From positions 1 through 8,384 of the forward strand of contig DAOTVD010000286.1 in the NCBI GenBank assembly GCA_034437075.1: a stretch of DNA of 8,384 nucleotides. The letters run 5' to 3'. Position 1 is the stretch's first letter. Every line of letters begins with the position of its first letter. The position numbers and the translations under genes were made by a program. Below the pieces are notes generated by a model. The model was given only the letters and a program-made list of their open reading frames with translations, searched no databases and had not been told where the DNA came from. The stretch is from DAOTVD01 sp034437075 (GTDB lineage Bacteria > Chloroflexota > Anaerolineae > Aggregatilineales > J027). Positions 1-5,522 of the stretch are shown piece by piece.

Positions 1-205
1 CGCCCGGTTGGCCTGCACATTTGGCCCAAATAGTGCACATTCGCCGGGCGCGGGCGTGGGGGTGGGGCCAAAGAAGACCGGTGTCGCGTTAACATCGACC
101 GTCGCGGTTGGTGATGCGGGCTGTGCTCCCGTGTCGGATGCGGGCTCGGCATCTGCATCGTCGTTGGCGGCTACGACACAAGCGCTCGATATCAGCTTCT
201 TTCAT
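1..205 (-). pseudogene. Probable N-terminal part of a secreted Pro/Thr-rich protein, possibly frameshifted (partial)
   Basis: Read on the minus strand from 201 to the window edge, 67 codons are open. The translation contains an Ala/Asp-rich stretch, then a Pro/Thr linker (PTATVDVNATP, then GPTPTPAPGEC) and ends in CALFGPNVQANRA at the left edge. Linkers of this kind, ending in 'PGEC', resemble those joining an export signal to a folded domain in secreted Chloroflexota proteins. There is no start codon in this frame: a TGA lies at 204-202. One frame away an ATG at 205-203 reads ATGAAAG before AAGCTG, so loss of one base would give a start MKKLISSACVV, which looks like the beginning of an export signal. 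I therefore read it as a gene with a single-base shift (mutation or sequencing error). The hydrophobic core is poor and no clean lipobox is visible. A plus-strand frame over the same bases (8-325) has no recognisable features. The gene continues beyond the left edge; its product is unknown. Confidence 0.38.
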
Positions 206-337
206 TACCTATGCGATCGGCTCATGAACCAAGAGGGCATCCCGCCACTAACAGAGATTATTCGATTACGCGCTGCCTCCCTCAACTTGAGCGCGTCGTG
301 GCAAGGGGCTGCCACCAGCTATTGAGGGGATACGATT

Positions 338-357
338 CAAGGGGCTGAAGCCCCTTG
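338..357. repeat. Perfect 8-bp-stem GC-rich hairpin (REP-like palindrome)
   Basis: CAAGGGGC (338-345) and GCCCCTTG (350-357) are perfect reverse complements around a TGAA loop. No T-run follows on either strand, so it is not a classical intrinsic terminator; a dispersed REP-like palindrome or a mRNA-end structure is more likely. The left arm is repeated exactly at 302-309, 36 bases upstream, so the right arm could also pair with that copy, giving two competing folds. The rest of 206-487 holds no convincing gene apart from the promoter at 461. Confidence 0.5.
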
Positions 358-460
358 TTAAGAGGCGTAAGAAAGTGCCCCAGACGATAATATCATAACA
401 ACGGATATTTCAACCGAGTTCGATACACAGCCGGTTCTACCCCCCGCGCGCCAAACCCTT

Positions 461-481
461 TATAATGAAACAAAGCAGGAG
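461..481 (+). promoter_or_regulatory. Promoter -10 box and ribosome binding site of the 17-residue-repeat gene
   Basis: A perfect TATAAT lies at 461-466 and AGGAG at 477-481, six bases before the ATG at 488. A start of transcription about seven bases after the -10 box would give a leader of only about 15 bases, just enough for the ribosome binding site. No good -35 hexamer is seen at 16-18 base spacing (438-443 reads TACCCC), so the promoter may need an activator or be weak. Confidence 0.5.
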
Positions 482-487
482 ACCCAT

Positions 488-943
488 ATGATGAACGATT
501 CCGATCAATCTCCCAAATGGCTGGATGACCTAGCCCGCGAAACGCAAGCCATGCCCGCCCTCGAACACATCCCGCCCACTCGCGCGACCATCCGCGACCG
601 CAACCAAGGCGCCATGGGGTATGTGGAGCAAGATGGCGAAATCCGCGAGCGTATGGGCAAGGTCGGCAGTGTGGATGATGAAGGCGTGGTGCGCGACCGC
701 CTCGGCATCTTGGCTGGGCACGTCGCCGAAGACGGCACCATCCGTAATCGCATCAACCAGCGCGTGGGGTTTCTGAGCGAAGATGGCAAAATCCGCGTGC
801 AGTCCGGGCGCTTGGCGGGCACCGTCAAAGACCTAGAGGCTGTCGGGATACGCAAAGCGGGCGGCGCGGCGTTGTTGTTACTGCTCAACGATTTGCTAGA
901 CGCCGACAGCCGCCCGCGCGATAAACGCGCTTCGCGTCTATAG
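488..943 (+). CDS. Hypothetical protein built of 17-residue 'GxVxxDGxIRxR' repeats
   Basis: This 151-residue protein is not one I recognise by name. After a charged N-terminal region (1-40) it contains about four consecutive units of 16-17 residues: from residue 44 (GYVEQDGEIRERMGKV), 60 (GSVDDEGVVRDRLGILA), 77 (GHVAEDGTIRNRINQRV) and 94 (GFLSEDGKIRVQSGRLA), with a decayed fifth from 111. The pattern Gly-x-hydrophobic-x-x-Asp-Gly-x-Ile-Arg suggests one beta hairpin per unit, each with an Asp-Gly turn, as in small beta-repeat or beta-flower folds; that fold is inference. A short Leu-rich segment (128-137) and a basic tail end it. No signal peptide is visible, so it is probably cytoplasmic. The start at 488 is chosen because AGGAG (477-481) is six bases upstream; the adjacent ATG at 491 is possible. 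It has its own TATAAT and stands alone, converging on the next gene. A minus-strand frame over the same bases is a shadow. Confidence 0.85.
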   Translation: MMNDSDQSPKWLDDLARETQAMPALEHIPPTRATIRDRNQGAMGYVEQDGEIRERMGKVGSVDDEGVVRDRLGILAGHVAEDGTIRNRINQRVGFLSEDGKIRVQSGRLAGTVKDLEAVGIRKAGGAALLLLLNDLLDADSRPRDKRASRL

Positions 944-1609
944 CCCTTCGGCCAGGTCGTCCCAATCCCCGATATATTCCAGTGTGCTGAAGACGATGAG
1001 CAATTCGTCTTCTAGGTCAGCGAGCGCATCCAGGCCTTGGTCGGCCAGCACAGATAAAATCGCCATGGTGTATAACACCTGATCGGCCTCGGCATCCACC
1101 GTCAGCGGAAAGCCATATACGATATTTTGCTCATCTGTTTCGGGGTTGGGGGGCAACACTACGCGCCCGACCTCGAAATCATTATCGGCTTGCAGCATGT
1201 CGGCTTCCTCGGCGGGGTCGTCGTCGCTGATGCGCAAGACTTGCGTAAAGCCCAGTACGACCTCATCCAGCGCTTCGGCGTCGATGTCTAGCACGCGCAA
1301 GAAATCCTCAGGGAAAAAGAAGACCGTGAGCACAAAATCCCCTGCTTCAAGGTCTTCGGGGGCGGCCTCGAAGTCATCGTCTTCTAGCATCTCGGCAATA
1401 TCGCCCCGGTTGGTTAGCGCCAGGGTGGTTTCGCTGGGCACTACCGCCCAGCCAATCGGGAGCGCCAGGCGGTAGCGTTCATCTTCGGTGGTGATGATGT
1501 CAAAATCAGCGGCCAGTTCGTCGGCCTCCTCCTCAGGATCATCCTGGGCCAGGGCCACCAAAGGCATCAGCGCCAGAGCCAGCGCCAGGAGCATAATCAG
1601 GTGTCGCAT
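938..1609 (-). CDS. Secreted, strongly acidic protein with a PsbP/DUF1795-like outline
   Basis: The 223-residue product begins with a clear signal peptide: MRH, a Leu/Ala-rich hydrophobic core (4-20) and an AxA site giving cleavage after Ala21 (AlA|QDD). The mature part is extremely rich in Asp and Glu, with few basic residues. Around residues 46-66 the sequence RYRLALPIGWAVVPSE followed by LALTNR resembles the 'yPxGW....vxlxn' opening of PsbP/DUF1795-type domains, and it closes with FSTLEYIGDW (207-216), which fits the final strand of such folds. That assignment is inference from pattern; the function is unknown, and an extracytoplasmic location is well supported. The start at 1609 is fixed by AAAGGAG (1621-1615), five bases upstream. 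Its stop overlaps that of the convergent 17-residue-repeat gene by six bases (938-943). A 37-bp direct repeat lies just upstream of it. Confidence 0.85.
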   Translation of the reverse strand: MRHLIMLLALALALMPLVALAQDDPEEEADELAADFDIITTEDERYRLALPIGWAVVPSETTLALTNRGDIAEMLEDDDFEAAPEDLEAGDFVLTVFFFPEDFLRVLDIDAEALDEVVLGFTQVLRISDDDPAEEADMLQADNDFEVGRVVLPPNPETDEQNIVYGFPLTVDAEADQVLYTMAILSVLADQGLDALADLEDELLIVFSTLEYIGDWDDLAEGL

Positions 1610-1635
1610 GGTGTCTCCTTTGTGGGTTCGTTTGC

Positions 1636-1672
1636 GGTGTTATGATGGCACACCCACCAGAAAGGGGCCAGC
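1636..1672. repeat. 37-bp direct repeat, copy 1 (intergenic)
   Basis: This stretch matches 1706-1742 at 35 of 37 positions, offset by exactly 70 bases. Read on the minus strand it encodes AGPFLVGVPS followed by a TAA stop, a near copy of the last residues of the TPR protein (AGPFPVDVPS). It is separated from copy 2 by 33 unrelated bases and lies directly upstream of the secreted-protein gene. It looks like a local duplication of the 3' end of the TPR gene, or two copies of a short dispersed repeat. Confidence 0.8.
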
Positions 1673-1705
1673 ATACAGCGTCTATTCGCAAATCGCTTTG
1701 CTATA

Positions 1706-1742
1706 GGTGTTATGATGGCACATCCACCGGAAAGGGGCCAGC
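1706..1742. repeat. 37-bp direct repeat, copy 2 (covers the 3' end of the TPR gene)
   Basis: This is the second copy of the repeat at 1636-1672, with two mismatches (1723 T for C, 1729 G for A). It spans the stop codon and last ten codons of the TPR gene plus four bases beyond. Both copies contain AAAGGGGCCAGC, in the same orientation. Confidence 0.8.
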
Positions 1743-4010
1743 CCCAAGGGCTGCCCACCAAGCGCCGAAGGTCGCATCGCCATGACGTTTAATGATGCTC
1801 TCGCGGAGGGTGTCTAGCATGTGCTCGGCCCGGCGCGCGACATCGGGCAGGGATTGCGCACCACGCCACGCAGCGACCCCGGCGGCCAGGGCTTCTTGCA
1901 ACGCGGCGGGCACGTCCGCATCCGGCAAGGTGGCGATTTCTTGCCACAACGAAGCGCGGTTCAGGTGCGCGCGCGCGATAATCAACGGATCATCAGCGGT
2001 GGCCAGCACATCATCAAACGCGGCCAGGGCTTCGTGCATCCACCCCGCGCGATTTTCGCCGCGCAGCCCGGCCAATTCGCGCAACAGATGCGCGCGGGCG
2101 AGTTGCGTCGGGCCATAATCCGCTGGGTTGGCGCGGGCCAGGGCCGCATCGGCGTCTGCCAGGGCTTGCAATAGCAGCGCGCGCCGATCTTCGCCGGGCA
2201 TCCCGGCCATGTCTCGCAAGAGCCGCACGCGCATATTCTGCACCGCTACTGCCCAGGCCGGATCGTCAGCGGCGCCCGCTAGGGCCGTGTCGTAGGCCGC
2301 CAAGGCCGCTAACAGCAGATCGCGCACGGGGGCACCGGGGCAGGCGGCGCGTTCTTGCAACAGATCGCCACGTGTCGCGTGGGCGGCGGGGCTGGTCTGG
2401 TCATCCAGCAAGGCCAGCGCGGCATCCAGCCAGGCGACGCGCGCGGGCGCACTCAGCCAGGGGAGGTCATCCAGGGCAGCCGGCCAGGCACCGAGCAGCG
2501 CGTCGGCATCCGCCAGGGCGTTTTGCAGGTGCGCGGGCAGCGCGTCGGGGTCGGGATCATCGCGCAGCAGCCAATCTGGCAATGGGTCGCCGCCCGTGGC
2601 TTGCATCCACAGCGTTTCGAAAGCTTCGCCGAAGCGCTCCATCAGGCGCCGCAGTTGGGCGCGCAATTCGCCCTGTTGGAGTGGGTCGGGCACGCGCTCC
2701 AGCAAGGGCAGCACGTCGGCGATTTGCTTGGCGGCGGGGGTGCGCTGGTTGTCATCCAGGTATAAATGCGCCAGCAAAACGCGCATAAGCGCGGCTTCTT
2801 GGGCTTGGCCCAGCGCGGCATAATACCAGCGCGCGGCTTCGAAGTCATCTATAGCGGCGGGGAGTTCGCCCTGTTGCAATTCAGCATCGCCGCGCCCGCG
2901 CAAAGCGCGCGCCATCCCGAGGCGGTCGTCCAGGGCTTCATGAGCGCTCAGGGCGGCGCTGAATTTTTCTTGGGCGGCGGCGGCTTGCCCGGCGCTCAGG
3001 TGCATGTGGCCCCAAGTATGCAGGATGTCGGCCTGTTCGGCCCAAAATTCGACCGCGCCGTATCCGATATAGGCTTCTTCCAGATGGCGTTGCGCGGCGT
3101 TGGTATCCCCACTCGCGATATAGCGCGCGGCGAGTTCGGCATGGGTGGCGGCGGCTTCGGCAGTATGGCCCAAGTCATCATACAGGCGCAAGGCAGCGTT
3201 GAAATAATCCGGCACCTGATTAAACGCGGCCAGCGCGCCGAGTTGGCGCTGCATACGGGCTTGGCCCAGCCGAAAGCCGACTACTTCGTACAACACCAGC
3301 GCTTTATAGAAGAAATCGCGCGCGGCCTCGGCGTTGTCCTGCGCGATGGCGGTTTCGCCCAGCCCGCGCAGGATGTGCGCTTGCGCGCCGTGGGCGTCTT
3401 GGGGGCAACGGGCCAGCGCGGCCCAATAGAATGCACGCGCCAGGCCCGGCGCATTCACGCCCAAGGCCGCATCCCCCAGCCCGCGCAGCGCGTGATGATC
3501 GAAGGGCGGGGCGTGGTCTAGGCCCTGTGCCAGGGGGGCCAGCCATTCCCACGCCTGGGGATGTAGGGCGGGCAAAGGGGCCAAATGCGTCGCGGCCCCG
3601 CGCGCCAATTCGAGCCACGCGGCGGCATCTTGCGCGGCGGCCCAGGCCAGCAAATGCCCCACCTGCGCGAGTTCGGCAGCTAACCAGGCATCCTCCGGCG
3701 CGACGAGCGCCCAACGCCCGCCGCGTGCGGCGTAAAAATCAATCGCGCGGGCGTAAACCTGCGCATGCTCATCAGTGGCATGCAGGGCCGCGCGGGCGGC
3801 CTCGGCGGTTTCGGGCGCGGCATGTTGCAGGTGATGCTCGCCCACGGGCGCGAACCAGTCATCTAACAAGAGCGTCAGATCAACTTCGGCACGCAGAAGC
3901 CCCGCCGCGTTAAACAGCGCGGGCAGGCTGAAGGCGAATTCTGGCGCGAACGCGCCGCTAGCGCGCACCAAGGCCGCATCTTTTGGGGGTAAGGTTTCTA
4001 GGCTTTTCAC
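1710..4010 (-). CDS. Large TPR (tetratricopeptide) repeat protein
   Basis: From the GTG at 4010 the protein has 766 residues. Residues about 170-435 carry TPR-type helical pairs with roughly 40-residue spacing, e.g. HILRGLGETAIAQDNAEAAR, then ARALRGRGDAELQQGELPAA followed by IDDFEAARWYYAALG. After a spacer (about 450-540) come four longer units of about 45-48 residues with the pattern 'R..LL.E.A..PG....LL..AL..yD.aL', e.g. RLLRDMAGMPGEDRRALLLQ and HLLRELAGLRGENRAGWMHE. There is no signal peptide, membrane segment or catalytic domain, so it is probably a cytoplasmic scaffold for protein-protein contacts; the partner is unknown. Start choice: the open frame extends to a TTG at 4085, but a promoter with TATAAT lies inside that extension (4044-4039), and GGAGAG (4022-4017) sits six bases before GTG 4010. 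The ATG at 4031 has no ribosome binding site. Composition is very GC-rich and Ala-rich, producing long shadow frames on the other strand. Confidence 0.87.
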   Translation of the reverse strand: MKSLETLPPKDAALVRASGAFAPEFAFSLPALFNAAGLLRAEVDLTLLLDDWFAPVGEHHLQHAAPETAEAARAALHATDEHAQVYARAIDFYAARGGRWALVAPEDAWLAAELAQVGHLLAWAAAQDAAAWLELARGAATHLAPLPALHPQAWEWLAPLAQGLDHAPPFDHHALRGLGDAALGVNAPGLARAFYWAALARCPQDAHGAQAHILRGLGETAIAQDNAEAARDFFYKALVLYEVVGFRLGQARMQRQLGALAAFNQVPDYFNAALRLYDDLGHTAEAAATHAELAARYIASGDTNAAQRHLEEAYIGYGAVEFWAEQADILHTWGHMHLSAGQAAAAQEKFSAALSAHEALDDRLGMARALRGRGDAELQQGELPAAIDDFEAARWYYAALGQAQEAALMRVLLAHLYLDDNQRTPAAKQIADVLPLLERVPDPLQQGELRAQLRRLMERFGEAFETLWMQATGGDPLPDWLLRDDPDPDALPAHLQNALADADALLGAWPAALDDLPWLSAPARVAWLDAALALLDDQTSPAAHATRGDLLQERAACPGAPVRDLLLAALAAYDTALAGAADDPAWAVAVQNMRVRLLRDMAGMPGEDRRALLLQALADADAALARANPADYGPTQLARAHLLRELAGLRGENRAGWMHEALAAFDDVLATADDPLIIARAHLNRASLWQEIATLPDADVPAALQEALAAGVAAWRGAQSLPDVARRAEHMLDTLRESIIKRHGDATFGAWWAALGAGPFPVDVPS

Positions 4011-4038
4011 GGCAGCCTCTCCGGGTCTCATATTCGCG

Positions 4039-4067
4039 ATTATACAACCTTCGCCCCGAATGACCAA
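4039..4067 (-). promoter_or_regulatory. Sigma70-type promoter of the TPR gene
   Basis: On the minus strand TTGGTC (4067-4062) and a perfect TATAAT (4044-4039) are separated by 17 bases. Transcription would begin near 4032, leaving about 20 bases including GGAGAG before the GTG start at 4010. This placement is the main argument against the longer TTG- and ATG-initiated readings of the gene. Confidence 0.55.
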
Positions 4068-4084
4068 TCGCGCGCTCTGCCCCA

Positions 4085-4116
4085 AAGTTTACCAATAACA
4101 AAACTGTAGTAAATTT
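4085..4116. promoter_or_regulatory. Imperfect inverted repeat between divergent genes, possible operator
   Basis: AAGTTTAC (4085-4092) and GTAAATTT (4109-4116) are reverse complements at seven of eight positions around a 16-base spacer. It lies in the AT-rich region between the TPR gene and the cyclase-like/P450 operon, upstream of the likely operon promoter. A regulator binding site is possible but unproven, as short imperfect repeats arise by chance in AT-rich DNA. Confidence 0.25.
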
Positions 4117-4150
4117 GTCCCATACCCGTCAATCAGCCTACCAATTCCAA

Positions 4151-4192
4151 TACAATGGGTACAGATGCAGCCCAATATTGAAGCCAGAGGAG
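4151..4192 (+). promoter_or_regulatory. Possible -10 box and ribosome binding site of the cyclase-like/P450 operon
   Basis: TACAAT at 4151-4156 is five of six to the -10 consensus. At 17-base spacing the -35 position (4128-4133) reads GTCAAT, a weak match. The ribosome binding site AGAGGAG (4186-4192), seven bases before the ATG at 4200, is strong and fixes the start. An eight-base palindrome CAATATTG (4173-4180) lies in the leader. The -10 assignment is tentative. Confidence 0.35.
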
Positions 4193-4199
4193 TAGTGGA

Positions 4200-5522
4200 A
4201 TGAGTCGTAGCGTAGTGCTAGGGTCTTCAGAGTCTACAATTGATCTACTGCTGGACTATCTTTACAAACAAGTGCAGTTGACCATACCCGACAGCCCGTA
4301 TAAGGATTTTTATCTGTGGGCTTTATCGGCTGATAATCCCCATCAGCATCAATGGCTCGAAACCATTGGGCTTTACCAGTTCGTCCACCTATCTCATGGC
4401 CTATTGGATGGGCTCGTCCCCCAACCGTTAGTTGGTGCGCTTTTGCAGCGCTCCTTTCCGATGAACACCTACCTTTTATTCGAAACCATTTCGGATAATC
4501 TGGCGTTTGGGTGTGCGCCCTGGTGCGATTTACCCTTCGATCATCACCGCGAACGCCGCCAGATGTTGCTGGCCTTCAACGCGGACATGGTGCGCCGCAT
4601 CCAACACGCCACCGACAAACCCGCCAGCTACCAAGATGCCTACCCCTGGCAAGATGCGGCGCTACGATTTTCTAGCCTAGCGCAGAGCATGAGCGCGCAC
4701 AAGCAACAAGCGTCTATCGAAGCCTATTTGCAGCAGCACCCCCACGTTCACCTGCATGACATCGAGTATGGCACCTGGGTGCTGTTAGCGGCCAATATCG
4801 AAAACTGTGTGGCGGTCGCGGGCGCTGTACACGGCCATCTCTTACAGCCCTTGCTGGCCGACACCCTGGCCAAACGCTATGAAGGCGTGACGTATCTGCT
4901 AGAACACCGCAACCTGAAGCTGGATGATTTGCTGCAAATCGGCACGCACACCATTTTGGTGATGACCGTCCTAACGTATTACAGCGCTTGCCTGGCCGAT
5001 TTACTGAAGATAGACCTGGCCCCGGTGGTTAACAATGGGCTCATTGAGCGCGTATTTTCGCAAGCCGCTTTGCTGATCCGCTTGCTGAACGACATCGGTA
5101 CATCGCTGCTGCGGGATGACGACTTGCGCCAAGATATGCTAGACCTAGCCCGCTTGGCCCACGAAACCCGCCCCGAAAAATATGATACGGTCTATAGCCT
5201 ACTCTTGAACGTCGCGCGAGGGCATGTCACGCTGACGCGCTTGCAAAAAGATATTCAGTTTGGCGAATTTAACATCTTGTTGCATAATCTGATGCCCATT
5301 CAGCACGACATCACCCAGGCGCTGGATGTCTTCGAACAACACCTGACGCATTGCGCCGAGCTTTACACCCACACCCGGGGCGCCCTATTGCGCGACATGG
5401 CCAGCCTGGAAAGCGCGCTGGGGAGGGATGCGTTCGGCGAACTGGCTTGGCGCTTTGTGATGTTCCACGAGCAATTGTATAGCCACTCTTTTTTGAGCAA
5501 TGATGGGGAGTACGCGGTCTGA
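4200..5522 (+). CDS. Class I terpene-synthase-like all-helical protein with degenerate metal motifs
   Basis: The 440-residue protein appears wholly helical, without signal peptide or coiled coil. The segment from 238 to 320 resembles the C-terminal half of class I terpene synthases: LKLDDLLQIGTHTILVMTVL (239-258) looks like the 'PtxxeYlxxrxxsxg' helix, and about 45 residues later LLIRLLNDIGTSLLRDDD (291-308) looks like the NSE metal-binding helix, consensus NDxx(S/T)xxxE. Asn297, Asp298 and Thr301 fit, but the Glu position is Arg305, with Asp306-308 just after. No DDxxD-type motif is visible at the usual distance (about 140 residues upstream); the nearest acidic clusters are Asp99 and Asp110/Asp114. 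The C-terminal 130 residues exceed a typical bacterial single-domain enzyme. It is the first gene of an operon; its stop overlaps the start of a P450 by one base, so the P450 probably oxidises its product. It could instead be an unrelated helical enzyme or a non-catalytic relative. AGAGGAG (4186-4192) supports the start. Confidence 0.5.
   Translation: MSRSVVLGSSESTIDLLLDYLYKQVQLTIPDSPYKDFYLWALSADNPHQHQWLETIGLYQFVHLSHGLLDGLVPQPLVGALLQRSFPMNTYLLFETISDNLAFGCAPWCDLPFDHHRERRQMLLAFNADMVRRIQHATDKPASYQDAYPWQDAALRFSSLAQSMSAHKQQASIEAYLQQHPHVHLHDIEYGTWVLLAANIENCVAVAGAVHGHLLQPLLADTLAKRYEGVTYLLEHRNLKLDDLLQIGTHTILVMTVLTYYSACLADLLKIDLAPVVNNGLIERVFSQAALLIRLLNDIGTSLLRDDDLRQDMLDLARLAHETRPEKYDTVYSLLLNVARGHVTLTRLQKDIQFGEFNILLHNLMPIQHDITQALDVFEQHLTHCAELYTHTRGALLRDMASLESALGRDAFGELAWRFVMFHEQLYSHSFLSNDGEYAV

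Noticed and set aside
8..325. Plus-strand frame of 105 codons
   Set aside because: No ribosome binding site and no recognisable domain; the minus strand of the same bases reads as a Pro/Thr-rich secreted-protein linker.
505..888. Minus-strand frame of 127 codons
   Set aside because: Antisense to the 17-residue-repeat gene, whose repeats, promoter and ribosome binding site support the plus strand. The opposite frame is rich in Arg/Ser/Pro, as shadows are.
1146..1706. Two plus-strand Ser-rich frames (1146-1475 and 1488-1706)
   Set aside because: Low-complexity Ser/Ala translations opposite the Asp/Glu-rich secreted protein, which has a signal peptide and ribosome binding site.
1792..3913. Several long plus-strand frames, up to 251 codons (2766-3521)
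   Set aside because: They lie antisense to the TPR gene. GC-rich, Ala-rich coding gives few stops on the other strand; only the minus frame shows TPR periodicity.
4011..4085. 25-residue N-terminal extension of the TPR protein from TTG 4085
   Set aside because: A promoter lies inside it and the only good ribosome binding site precedes GTG 4010.
4200..5522. Heme-oxygenase-like diiron enzyme as an alternative for the cyclase-like protein
   Set aside because: Considered because of the helical make-up and His/Glu/Asp residues, but no regularly spaced ExxxH/DxxxH ligand set is visible, while the NDxxT helix and its upstream helix fit a terpene-synthase layout better. It is not fully excluded.
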